Below are positions 26,174 to 34,070 of a stretch of 36,974 bases of DNA, piece by piece. The position numbers and the translations under genes were made by a program. The notes beneath the pieces were generated by a model that searched no databases, had not been told where the DNA came from, and saw only the letters and a list, made by a program, of their open reading frames with translations. This DNA is from Gammaproteobacteria bacterium (GTDB lineage: Bacteria; Pseudomonadota; Gammaproteobacteria; Steroidobacterales; Steroidobacteraceae), in the NCBI GenBank assembly GCA_027452045.1, contig DAIDHH010000133.1, forward strand, positions 1 to 36,974. The letters are read 5' to 3'. Within the stretch, counting starts at the first letter, position 1; the number at the start of each line of letters is the position of its first letter.

Positions 26174-26190
26174 TTGCTAGGAATTTGACC
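26174..26190 (+). promoter_or_regulatory. Regulon motif TTGCTAGGA, copy B
   Basis: TTGCTAGGAATTTGACC, 113 bp upstream of the TonB receptor start and in reverse orientation to that gene. It lies in the 250-bp gap (26061-26310) between the receptor and the end of the AraC gene. Apart from this motif and a TATAAA near 26079-26084 (minus strand), I see nothing else in that gap. Confidence 0.65.
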
Positions 26191-26310
26191 GCAAAGGGCG
26201 CGTGGACCCCGCAGCTGTGCAGCGGCGCGCAGCCCACTCCCGCTTCCTTGCCCCTTGGCGGTGCACGCCTGCCGCGTTGCGCGCCGGAGTGGTGCGATGG
26301 GCCAGTTGGG

Positions 26311-27390
26311 TCAGCGCGATCTGCCGCGCCTCACGTCGATCGGCCGCATGCCGAAGTGGCGTCGAAAGGCGGTGGTGAAGGAGGTGGGATGAGCGTAGCC
26401 AATCGCCTCGCCAGCCTGCTCGACCGAGCACCCCTGGTCGCGGATCAGGTTCAGCGCGTGACGCATACGGCAGCGCAGACTGAAATCGAAGATCGTTTCC
26501 CCGAAGACGGCCTTGAAGCCCTTCGTGAGAATCGACTTCGACATGCCAACCGTGCGGGCGAGCTTGTCGATCGTCGGCGCGGGCACGAACTGGCGCATGA
26601 GTATGGCGCGCGCCGCATGCAGGCACTTGAGCTCACGGTCGCTGTACTGCTCCGCCGGTGCCCCGGTGAGCGCCGACAGACCCGCCACCGCATGACACAC
26701 GAGCTCCAGGGCAAGCGCCTCGGTATACACGAGCGCGAGCGGTCCGATGTGCTGATTGTCGATGAGTCGCGTGGCGACCTCGAGCGTCTGCGAGGACAGC
26801 GGATGTTGGCAGTAGTTGATCTTCTGCGCGGAGCTCGAAACGAATGCCTTGAGCGGCTCGGGGAACTCCACGCCCGCGGGCAGGAAGGTCTGCGCCAGAA
26901 ACTCCGGCCGCATGCTGACGATGATGAACTGCTCGCGAGCCCGTGGTGCCGTCCACTCGCTGATGTCGACGCCCTTGGGCTGTGACCAGACCAGCAGCGA
27001 TGGGCGGTTCCACCTCACCGGCTCGGTGCGACTCACCGCGAGGGTCAGATCGCCGGAGATCTTGAAGTCGAACTGCACAAGTCCGTCGCCCGGCACCAGC
27101 TCGACCCGAGGGTCCTTGTAGGCGAAGTTGGCGACCACAACGTAGATCTCGTCCCGGATACGGGTGAATTCCCAATAGCCCTCGCCTTCCTCCGGGGCGA
27201 CGGCCACGCGCGCACCAATCACATCCCGCGTCGGGTGGCGCAGGATCCGCTCAACATGCGGGGCGCGCTCGAGGCTCGCGAACGCATCAGCGAGTGTATG
27301 ACCAGGTCCGGCCAGTATTGCCCGGAAAAGCCCCTGGTTGCCGGACCAGCCGTCATGCCCTTCCTCAGGCTTATGGTTTCCCGAGCTCAC
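26311..27390 (-). CDS. AraC-family transcriptional regulator
   Basis: A 359-aa protein from GTG 27388-27390, which has a GGAG 11 bp upstream; the frame is also open to a TTG at 27477. The N-terminal about 250 residues form a ligand-binding region I do not recognise. The C-terminal about 100 residues are a double HTH: TIDKLARTVGMSKSILTKGF, VFGETIFDFSLRCRMRHAL and AIGYAHPTSFTTAFRRHFGM. The first half of that HTH plus the SxxKGFK pattern is usual for the family. It is transcribed away from MttB-3, with TTGCTAGGA copy C between them, and lies next to the TonB receptor that has copy B. It is the best candidate regulator of those sites. Confidence 0.9.
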   Translation of the reverse strand: MSSGNHKPEEGHDGWSGNQGLFRAILAGPGHTLADAFASLERAPHVERILRHPTRDVIGARVAVAPEEGEGYWEFTRIRDEIYVVVANFAYKDPRVELVPGDGLVQFDFKISGDLTLAVSRTEPVRWNRPSLLVWSQPKGVDISEWTAPRAREQFIIVSMRPEFLAQTFLPAGVEFPEPLKAFVSSSAQKINYCQHPLSSQTLEVATRLIDNQHIGPLALVYTEALALELVCHAVAGLSALTGAPAEQYSDRELKCLHAARAILMRQFVPAPTIDKLARTVGMSKSILTKGFKAVFGETIFDFSLRCRMRHALNLIRDQGCSVEQAGEAIGYAHPTSFTTAFRRHFGMRPIDVRRGRSR

Positions 27391-27562
27391 GATGGTCGAT
27401 TCTCCGCCCCGGGATGATCTGAAATTTTCCCCGGAGGCATGCTGGCGATCGGCATACTGCGCGGCAAATTGCCGCAACTGTCCGCAGCGCGCAAGCCCCG
27501 CGTCGCCGCACTGTCATGCCTGAGCCTGACCTCGGGTCGGCACGCAGTTCGATGGCAATCGT

Positions 27563-27579
27563 GGCCGAACTCCTAGCAA
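27563..27579 (-). promoter_or_regulatory. Regulon motif TTGCTAGGA, copy C
   Basis: Read on the minus strand: TTGCTAGGAGTTCGGCC. It lies 106 bp upstream of the MttB-3 ATG and reverse to that gene, like the other two copies. It is within the 295-bp divergent region between the AraC gene and MttB-3 and may also serve autoregulation. Confidence 0.65.
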
Positions 27580-27685
27580 AGGCATGCTTGAGCCAAGCCC
27601 CGCGGCGCGGCTGGCACGCTATCGTCTTGCATGCATCTCGCATATCTTGACACGTTGCGATGGCAACCTATGGCGGAGAAAACCC

Positions 27686-29236
27686 ATGGCCGATGAGACG
27701 GGATCGCCGCGCAGGGTTCGAGCGAGCGCGCGCGATGCGCGCAAGGCCCAGCGTGCGGTCCGCCCGGCGGGCCCGGCGTACATCACGCGCGCCATTCCCC
27801 CCTACGAGCTGCTCTCGCCGCAGGGGCTCGAAGCCATCGAGCGGCACGCCGATCGGCTGCTCGAGGAAATCGGCCTCGAGATTCGGGGCGACGCAGAGGC
27901 CATTCGGCTCTGGCAACAGGCGGGGGCGACCCTCTCGGACGATTGGCGCGTCCACGTGCCGGCGGGACTGGCTCGCGAAATCGTTCGCCGCACGGCCCCG
28001 GGCGAGTTCGTCCAGCATGCGCGCAACCCCGCTCACAGCGTGCGCATCGGCGGCCCGAATACCGTGCTCGCGCCGGCATATGGATCGCCGTTCGTATCCG
28101 ATCTCGATCGCGGCAGGCGCTACGGGACGATTGAGGATTTCCGCAATTTCGTGAAGCTGGCTTATCTTTCGCCCTGGCTGCACCACTCGGGCGGTACGGT
28201 GTGCGAGCCCGTCGACGTCCCTGTCGCCAAGCGGCACCTGGACATGCTGTACGCCCACATGCGCTATTCAGACAAGCCGTTCATGGGATCCGTCACGACC
28301 GCAGCTCGGGCGGCGGACTCGATCGACATGTGCCGCATCCTGTTTGGAAAGGAGTTCGTCGAGAGCCATTGCGTCATTCTGGGCAACGTCAACGTCAATT
28401 CCCCTCTCGTGCTCGATGGCGAAGCGAGCCGTGTCATCAGAACGTACGCTGCAGCCAACCAGGCCCCGGTCTGCGTGCCCTTCATCCTTGGGGGCGCAAT
28501 GGGGCCGGTCACCACGGCGGGGGCACTCGCGCAGTGCTTCGCCGAGGCCATGTTCTGCGTCGCGCTCGGCCAGCTCGAGCGCCCCGGCTCTCCGGCCATT
28601 CTTGGCAATTTCCTGTCGTCGATGTCATTGCGCAGCGGCGCCCCGACGTTCGGCACTCCGGAGCCGGCCCTGGCCTACTTCGCCATCGGCCAGCTCGCCC
28701 GCAGGCTCGGTGTCCCACTGCGCTGCGGAGGGAATCTTTGCGCATCCAAGGTGCCAGACGCACAGGCGGCCTACGAGAGCGCGAACTCGATGTGGCCTGC
28801 ATTCCTCGCAGGGGCGAACTTCATACTGCATTCGGCAGGCTGGCTCGAAGGGGCCCTGGTCATGTCCTACGAAAAGTTCATCATGGACGTGGATCAGTGC
28901 GGCGCCCTGCACACCCTTGCCCGGGGATTGGCGCTCGATGAGAACGCCTTCGCGCTCGCGGCCTTCCAAGAGGTCGGGCCGGGGAAACACTTTCTCGGAT
29001 CCCGGCACACCCTGGCCAATTACGAGACCGCTTTCTACGATTTCGATCTCTCTGACAACAATTCCTTCGAGCAGTGGAGCGCCGAGGGGGCGCAGGATCA
29101 CCTGGCGCGCGCAAACAAGCGGTGGAAGGCGATGCTCGAGCGCTACGAGGCGCCGCCGCTGGATGCGGCGAAGGACGAGGCGCTCCGGGAGTTCATCGAG
29201 CTCAGAAAAGCCGCTCTGCCGGACGATATGGCCTGA
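27686..29236 (+). CDS. MttB-family (COG5598) corrinoid methyltransferase, paralogue MttB-3, non-pyrrolysine
   Basis: A 516-aa protein from ATG 27686, preceded by GGCGGAG; the frame is open to 27584 without a better start. Seen: PYELLSPQGLEAIERHADRL, GSPFVSDLDRGRRYGTIEDF, WLHHSGGTVCEPVDVPV, ILGGAMGPVTTAGALA and SDNNSFEQWSAEG. From memory this is the form common in Rhodobacterales and Rhizobiales next to the same corrinoid/DUF1638/MetF set. It is clearly more distant from MttB-1 and MttB-2 than those are from each other in sequence pattern. No UAG is present. It is the most likely primary partner of the corrinoid protein at 30933, with only an MFS gene between. Confidence 0.93.
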   Translation: MADETGSPRRVRASARDARKAQRAVRPAGPAYITRAIPPYELLSPQGLEAIERHADRLLEEIGLEIRGDAEAIRLWQQAGATLSDDWRVHVPAGLAREIVRRTAPGEFVQHARNPAHSVRIGGPNTVLAPAYGSPFVSDLDRGRRYGTIEDFRNFVKLAYLSPWLHHSGGTVCEPVDVPVAKRHLDMLYAHMRYSDKPFMGSVTTAARAADSIDMCRILFGKEFVESHCVILGNVNVNSPLVLDGEASRVIRTYAAANQAPVCVPFILGGAMGPVTTAGALAQCFAEAMFCVALGQLERPGSPAILGNFLSSMSLRSGAPTFGTPEPALAYFAIGQLARRLGVPLRCGGNLCASKVPDAQAAYESANSMWPAFLAGANFILHSAGWLEGALVMSYEKFIMDVDQCGALHTLARGLALDENAFALAAFQEVGPGKHFLGSRHTLANYETAFYDFDLSDNNSFEQWSAEGAQDHLARANKRWKAMLERYEAPPLDAAKDEALREFIELRKAALPDDMA

Positions 29237-29298
29237 AAAACCCCGCGTGTCGGCCGTGCGCCGCCGCGCAGATCACATTATCGGGCGCTCGCCGCGGC

Positions 29299-29328
29299 GC
29301 GATTCGTAAAACTCATGGCGTCATCGCG
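29299..29328. repeat. 30-bp repeat, copy 2; candidate operator upstream of MFS gene
   Basis: Matches 5578-5607 at 26 of 30 positions. The outer inverted repeat is slightly longer here (CGCGAT...ATCGCG including the flanking base). It lies 62 bp after the MttB-3 stop and upstream of the MFS gene, in the only sizeable gap between MttB-3 and the corrinoid operon. Confidence 0.45.
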
Positions 29329-29461
29329 TTGCTGAATAACGACACGGTGTGCAATGCCCGCACCGCGCCGTGGTAACATGCGCGTGATCCGGTCAACCGC
29401 GAGCAGCGGACTGTTCTGTTCCGGCGGTGCTCTCCGCTACGCCTCCGACGAGCCATCCATC

Positions 29462-30811
29462 GTGAGTTCCCCACACGAAGGCAACGACCTTCGCCCCCCT
29501 CCAAGTGCGCTTTCGGCGACCTGGCAGCTGCTGCTCGGCGTGGGCATCCTCATGCTCGGGGCGGGTCTGCAGAGCACCGAGATCAGCCTGCGCGCCACGC
29601 TGGAGGGATTCGCCGCGCCGGTCACCGGGATCATCATGTCGTGCTACTACCTCGGCTACCTGGTCGGGACCGCGGCGGGGCCCCATCTGGTGCGGCGCGT
29701 CGGGCACATCCGGGTATTCGCCGCGATGGCTGCGGTCGCCTCCGCAGCCATCCTGGTCCAGGGCATTTTCGTGCATCCTCTCTCCTGGGCGCTGCTGCGC
29801 GGGGTCTCCGGCACGAGCTTCGCCGCGCTTTATGTCGTGATCGAGAGCTGGCTCAACGGTTGCTCCACCCGCGCCACCCGCGGGCGGCTGTTCGCCCTGT
29901 ACATGGTCGTGCTCTATGTCGGCCTCGGCGCCGCCCAGTTCCTGCTGATCCCCGCCGACCCGCGCACGGCGACGCCTTTCATGCTCGCCGGGGCATCGAT
30001 TTCGCTCGCCATGGTGCCGATCCTCGTTGTCGCGCAGCGGGCACCGGAGATCACGGTGCCGCGCAAGGTGAGCTACCGGGAGCTCTATCGCGACTCGCCG
30101 CTCGGTGTCGTCGCGGTCACCATTGCCGGCATGGTGACCTCGAGCGTCTACTCCATGGGACCGGTCTATGCGCAGCTTTCCGGCCTCGGAACCTCCGGCG
30201 TGGCGACCTTCATGGGCGTGAGCGTCATGGCCGCCGTTCTCGGCCAGTACCCGATCGGCCGCTTGTCCGATCGCATGGATCGGCGCACGGTCATCGCCGG
30301 CGTATGTGTCATGGCGGCCGTGTGCGCAGCGGCATTGGCCACGTTTCGCCACCTTCCGCAGATTGTCTTCCTCGCCCTGACCGCCTCGTTCAGCGTCATG
30401 GCGTTCACGATCTACTCCCTCGCGGTATCGCACGTGAACGACCATCTGGAGTCGTCCCAGATGGTCGCTGCCAGCGGCGCGCTCCTGCGGCTGAACGGGC
30501 TCGGTGCCGCGATCAGCCCCGTGCTGCTTGGGGCCCTCATCGCCGCCTATGGCCCGAGATCCTACTTTGCGACCCTCGCCTCGCTCACGATCCTGCTCAG
30601 CGCGTTCGACCTGTGGCGTAAGCGTCGCAGGGAGGCCGTGCCCGCCGAGCTCAAAGGCCGGTTCATCGCCGCCGGGCCACAGGGGCCGGGCCCCCGCATT
30701 GCGACCAGTTCTCTGGGCTCTGCGAACGCTGCGCCCCCACCGCAGGGCGCCCCGCCCGCCCCCTCGCAGGACCCCTTGGACGAGCGCACCGCCGGGGATG
30801 CGGGGCATTGA
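29462..30811 (+). CDS. MFS transporter (YcaD-like)
   Basis: About 449 aa if the GTG at 29462 is used, which leaves 17 residues before the first membrane segment (WQLLLGVGILMLGAGLQ). ATGs at 29378 and 29354 are open in the same frame; none has a good ribosome-binding site, so the start is uncertain. The pattern of 12 segments with a GRLSDRMDRR loop and EGFAAPVTGIIMSCYYLGY near the N-terminus resembles the YcaD-like MFS group. The tail (about 40 residues) is Pro/Ala-rich and hydrophilic. It lies between MttB-3 and the corrinoid operon and is preceded by the 30-bp repeat. Probably import of the methylated substrate or export of the demethylated product. Confidence 0.85.
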   Translation: MSSPHEGNDLRPPPSALSATWQLLLGVGILMLGAGLQSTEISLRATLEGFAAPVTGIIMSCYYLGYLVGTAAGPHLVRRVGHIRVFAAMAAVASAAILVQGIFVHPLSWALLRGVSGTSFAALYVVIESWLNGCSTRATRGRLFALYMVVLYVGLGAAQFLLIPADPRTATPFMLAGASISLAMVPILVVAQRAPEITVPRKVSYRELYRDSPLGVVAVTIAGMVTSSVYSMGPVYAQLSGLGTSGVATFMGVSVMAAVLGQYPIGRLSDRMDRRTVIAGVCVMAAVCAAALATFRHLPQIVFLALTASFSVMAFTIYSLAVSHVNDHLESSQMVAASGALLRLNGLGAAISPVLLGALIAAYGPRSYFATLASLTILLSAFDLWRKRRREAVPAELKGRFIAAGPQGPGPRIATSSLGSANAAPPPQGAPPAPSQDPLDERTAGDAGH

Positions 30812-30932
30812 GCACCCGGGAAGCACTTGACTGGCGGGATGTCGTCTATGGGCACGTGGCCGTCGCAATTCAACCAGCTTTCCGGCCCCTCTCCATTACC
30901 CTTTCAACCGCACGGCCCTATCAGGAGCTAGC

Positions 30933-31634
30933 ATGAGTGACGACAGCGACTTCAATCTGCGTGACCTGAACGATCAAGAGCTGACCGAGCAGGTTCACGA
31001 CGATCTGTACAACGGGCTGAAGGACGAGGTCGTCGAAGCGACCAATCTCTTCCTCGAGCGCGGCTGGGGCGCGGAGAGGGTACTGAACGATGCCTTGGTC
31101 GAAGGCATGCGCATCGTCGGCATCGACTTCCGGGACGGCATCCTGTTCGTTCCGGAGGTGCTGCTCGCGGCGAACGCCATGAAGGCGGGGATGGAGATCC
31201 TGCGCCCGCTCCTTGCCGAGACCGGCGCCGAGCCCATCGGCAAGGTCGTGATCGGCACCGTCAAGGGCGACATCCACGACATCGGCAAGAACCTCGTGTC
31301 GATGATGCTGGAAGGCGCCGGGTTCGAGGTCATCGACCTCGGGATCAACAATCCGGTCGAGAAGTACCTCGAGGCTCTCGAGAAGCACAAGCCCGACATT
31401 CTCGGCATGTCCGCGCTCCTGACCACCACCATGCCCTACATGAAGGTGGTGATCGACAAGATGCGCGAGCTCGACATCCGCAAGGACTTCATCGTGCTGG
31501 TCGGCGGAGCGCCGCTCAACGAGGAGTTCGGCAAGGCCGTGGGGGCGGATGCGTATTGCCGCGACGCGGCGATTGCGGTCGAGACCGCCAAGAGCCTGAT
31601 CGCCGCCCGCCGCGCGGCGCGCCACGCCGCCTGA
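30933..31634 (+). CDS. Corrinoid (B12-binding) methyltransferase protein, MtbC/MtgC-like
   Basis: A 233-aa protein with AGGAG before the ATG. Residues about 10-95 form the B12-binding helical cap; about 100-225 form the Rossmann B12-binding domain with the lower-ligand motif GDIHDIGKN (Asp113-x-His115-x-x-Gly118), plus the later MSALLTTTM and VLVGGAPLN segments. It accepts the methyl group from a MttB-family protein on Co(I) and donates it to THF through the pterin methyltransferase encoded downstream. It is the only corrinoid protein in the window, so it probably serves all three MttB paralogues unless others lie elsewhere. It is the first gene of a tight seven-gene operon. Confidence 0.95.
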   Translation: MSDDSDFNLRDLNDQELTEQVHDDLYNGLKDEVVEATNLFLERGWGAERVLNDALVEGMRIVGIDFRDGILFVPEVLLAANAMKAGMEILRPLLAETGAEPIGKVVIGTVKGDIHDIGKNLVSMMLEGAGFEVIDLGINNPVEKYLEALEKHKPDILGMSALLTTTMPYMKVVIDKMRELDIRKDFIVLVGGAPLNEEFGKAVGADAYCRDAAIAVETAKSLIAARRAARHAA

Positions 31635-31649
31635 GGCCGATGCGCCAGC

Positions 31650-32267
31650 ATGGACTTGCGCGGCAGCGTTCTCGTCATCGCCTGTGGTGCGCTTGCCCGC
31701 GAGATCCACGCGCTTCGGCAAGCCAATGGGTGGGCGTTTGACGTCAAGTGCTTGGGCCCCGAGCTGCACAATCGACCGGAGCGCATAGCGCCGGCGGTAC
31801 GGGCCGAAATCCGCGCCAATAAGGCAGAGTATCGGACGATCTTCGTCGCCTATGCCGAGTGCGGCACCATGGGACAGCTCGATCAGGTGCTCGCGGAGGA
31901 AGGCGTGGAGCGCCTGCCCGGCGCGCATTGTTATGAGTTCTTCGCCGGTGCGCCGACCTTCGCCGCACTCGCGGACGCTGAGCCGGGCACCTTCTACCTG
32001 ACAGACTTCCTCACCCGCCACTTCGAGCGCCTCGTGATCGGCGGACTCGGCATCGACCGGCACCCCGAGCTCGCCGAGACGTATTTCCGCAACTACCGCC
32101 GGGTGGTTTATCTGTCGCAGGCACGCTCGGACGAACTCCTCGAGCAGGCGCGGAAGATCGCATCGCGGCTCGGTCTTTCATTCGAACATCGTTTCACGGG
32201 ATACGGGGAGCTTAAGACCCGTCTCGCCACCCTCGCACGAGGCACAGCGCCGGCATGGCAAACCTGA
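31650..32267 (+). CDS. DUF1638-domain protein of the corrinoid/C1 operon
   Basis: A 205-aa protein of unknown function. The segments SVLVIACGALAREI, VKCLGPELHNRPERIAPAV, VAYAECGTMGQLDQVLAEEG and GAHCYEFFAG fit DUF1638. Cys12, Cys34, His40, Cys71 and Cys94 lie in these blocks and could bind a metal (inference). The family co-occurs with corrinoid methyltransferases in methanogens and alphaproteobacteria. Its position between the corrinoid protein and MetV suggests a role in corrinoid or Fe-S handling. The 3' end overlaps the next gene by 13 bp. Confidence 0.85.
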   Translation: MDLRGSVLVIACGALAREIHALRQANGWAFDVKCLGPELHNRPERIAPAVRAEIRANKAEYRTIFVAYAECGTMGQLDQVLAEEGVERLPGAHCYEFFAGAPTFAALADAEPGTFYLTDFLTRHFERLVIGGLGIDRHPELAETYFRNYRRVVYLSQARSDELLEQARKIASRLGLSFEHRFTGYGELKTRLATLARGTAPAWQT

Positions 32268-32593
32268 TCATCATCTCCTGGCGCAACATCCCCGCCCAGG
32301 TGATCGTCAAGCGCGCTCGCGAGACGGCCAAGGTGCAACTCTCCCAGCGCTTCCAGGAAGCGGTGGACCGGGCCGCCATGCGCGCCGGCCGCGGCACCTC
32401 CAACGCCTACCTCGCCGACTGGCAGCGCAGCGCGCCGCGCCCCTGCGGAGAGGACCTTCAGGGCGAGGCGGCCGCCGAGGCGGCCCGGATCGAGGCGGCC
32501 TACAGCGACGAGCGCCTGGAAGCGCTCGTGCGCTCCAAGGGAGTGGATGCCTCTTCAGACACCCCCTTCTCTCCCGAGCCAAGCGAGGCTTGA
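32255..32593 (+). CDS. Small 'virulence factor' family protein
   Basis: A 112-aa protein. The first about 60 residues (LIIISWRNIPAQVIVKRARE, FQEAVDRAAMRAG) match a small family usually called conserved virulence factor, a name carried over from automatic annotation. The rest is Ala/Glu-rich. In alphaproteobacteria it typically sits in the same C1 operon between DUF1638 and the methyl-THF reductase genes, so a C1 role is more likely than virulence. It overlaps the DUF1638 gene by 13 bp and touches the next start (TGATG). Confidence 0.8.
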   Translation: MANLIIISWRNIPAQVIVKRARETAKVQLSQRFQEAVDRAAMRAGRGTSNAYLADWQRSAPRPCGEDLQGEAAAEAARIEAAYSDERLEALVRSKGVDASSDTPFSPEPSEA

Positions 32594-33051
32594 TGTACGC
32601 CGTACGACTCTGGTCGGTGCGCCATGCGCGCGGCCTGAACGCCTTCTACCGTCGCTTCGAGAACGCTCTCGCAACGCTCCATCCGCTCTTCAAACGTATG
32701 GGCTACGAGCGTCTGGAGCGTCCGGTGGCGGCCGTCGAGCACACGATCAAAGGCTTTCTCTTTGATTGCAGGATGTGCGGCCAGTGCGTGCTCTCCTCCA
32801 CCGGCATGTCCTGCCCGATGAACTGCCCCAAGCAGCTACGCAACGGGCCCTGCGGCGGGGTGCGCGACAACGGCCACTGCGAAGTGCGGCCGGAGATGAA
32901 GTGCGTGTGGCACCAGGCGGTCACCGGGAGTGCGCGTATCGACGGCGGCCGCGAGGCGCTGAGCCAGGTGCAGCCTGCCGTCGATCGGCGTTTGCAGGGT
33001 CGCTCCTCGTGGCTGCGCGTCACGCGCGAGCGTGCGGGAGAGTCGGCGTGA
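32593..33051 (+). CDS. MetV-like Cys-rich methylenetetrahydrofolate reductase partner (MTHFR_C domain)
   Basis: A 152-aa protein from ATG 32593, which overlaps the previous stop by one base. The Cys-rich centre has Cys59, 62, 65, 74, 78, 87, 96 and 104 in DCRMCGQCVLSS, MSCPMNCPKQL, NGPCGGV, NGHCE and MKCVW. This is the MTHFR C-terminal domain found as MetV in acetogens and other anaerobes, where it forms a complex with MetF and can carry metal or Fe-S sites. A stand-alone MetV beside MetF in this operon suggests a MetFV-type complex that oxidises methyl-THF with an electron acceptor other than NAD(P). Confidence 0.85.
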   Translation: MYAVRLWSVRHARGLNAFYRRFENALATLHPLFKRMGYERLERPVAAVEHTIKGFLFDCRMCGQCVLSSTGMSCPMNCPKQLRNGPCGGVRDNGHCEVRPEMKCVWHQAVTGSARIDGGREALSQVQPAVDRRLQGRSSWLRVTRERAGESA

Positions 33052-34070
33052 TCTTCGAGGACGAACCGGTTCCGGGCTACCCGTTGCCCATTCTCCCCGG
33101 CCACACGTCCCCGGGGCGTCTCGAGCGGATCCTGCGCGCGGGCCAGTTCGCGGTCACCGCCGAGCTTGCCCCGCCCGATTCGGCGGACCCCGATGAAGTC
33201 TTCCAGCGGGCCAAGATCTTCGACGGCTACGTCGATGCCATCAACGCCACCGACGGGAGCGGAGCCAACTGTCACATGTCGAGTGTCGCGGTGTGCGCGC
33301 TCCTTACCCGCCTGGGCTACGCCCTCGTGATGCAGATCTCCTGCCGCGACAAGAACCGCATCGCCATCCAGGGCGACATCCTGGGGGCAGCCGCCATGGG
33401 CGTGTGCAACATCCTGTGCCTCACCGGCGATGGCGTACAGGCCGGGGACCATCCACAGGCCCTCCCGGTGTTCGATCTCGATTGCATGTCGCTGCTCACG
33501 ACGGCGCGGACGCTGCGCGACGAGCACCGGTTCCTGAGCGGCCGCAAGCTCACCTATTCTCCCCGGGTGTTCCTCGGGGCCGCATCCAACCCCTTCGGCA
33601 AGCCACTCGAGTGGCGGGCCGATCGGCTCGCCAAGAAAGTCGCCGCCGGCGCCCAGTTCGTGCAGACGCAGTACTGCTATGACGTCCCGCTGCTCAAAAC
33701 CTTCATGCAGCGTGTCGAGGACCTCGGGCTCCTCGGCAAGGTATTCATCCTCGTTGGCGTCGGCCCCTTGCGCTCGGCGAAGACCGCCGAGTGGATGCGC
33801 GCGCACGTTCCGGGACTACACATCCCCGATGCCATCGTAAAGCGCCTTGCCGGCGCCCAGGACCAGGCGCGCGAGGGCAGGAACCTCTGCGTCGAGCTCA
33901 TTCAGCAGATCCACGAAGTGAAGGGTGTGGCCGGCGTGCATCTGATGGCCTATCGCCAGGAAGAAAGCGTTCCCGACATCATCGATCGCTCCGGAGTGCT
34001 TCAGGGACGCATCCCCTGGTACCCGGGTCGCGATCCTCAACGCAGCCCACAAAGAGTAGCCGCATCATGA
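33048..34070 (+). CDS. metF: Methylenetetrahydrofolate reductase, MetF family
   Basis: A 340-aa TIM-barrel flavoprotein starting at GTG 33048, which overlaps the preceding stop (GTGA) and has GGGAG upstream. The frame is open to 32766, but that would overlap the MetV-like gene. Seen: the N-terminal AVTAELAPPDSADP with Glu39 at the usual catalytic-acid position, DAINATDGSGANCHMSS, LQISCRDKNR-type (MQISCRDKNR) and ILCLTGDG. In a demethylation operon it would run in reverse, from methyl-THF to methylene-THF. Lacking a fused C-terminal regulatory domain, it is of bacterial MetF type and likely pairs with the MetV-like protein. Confidence 0.95.
   Translation: MIFEDEPVPGYPLPILPGHTSPGRLERILRAGQFAVTAELAPPDSADPDEVFQRAKIFDGYVDAINATDGSGANCHMSSVAVCALLTRLGYALVMQISCRDKNRIAIQGDILGAAAMGVCNILCLTGDGVQAGDHPQALPVFDLDCMSLLTTARTLRDEHRFLSGRKLTYSPRVFLGAASNPFGKPLEWRADRLAKKVAAGAQFVQTQYCYDVPLLKTFMQRVEDLGLLGKVFILVGVGPLRSAKTAEWMRAHVPGLHIPDAIVKRLAGAQDQAREGRNLCVELIQQIHEVKGVAGVHLMAYRQEESVPDIIDRSGVLQGRIPWYPGRDPQRSPQRVAAS

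Noticed and set aside
30812-30932. Possible cobalamin riboswitch or promoter ahead of the corrinoid operon
   Set aside because: The 121-bp gap is too short for a full B12 riboswitch and I could not find its conserved box. A TTGACT lies near 30827 but no fitting -10 box follows.
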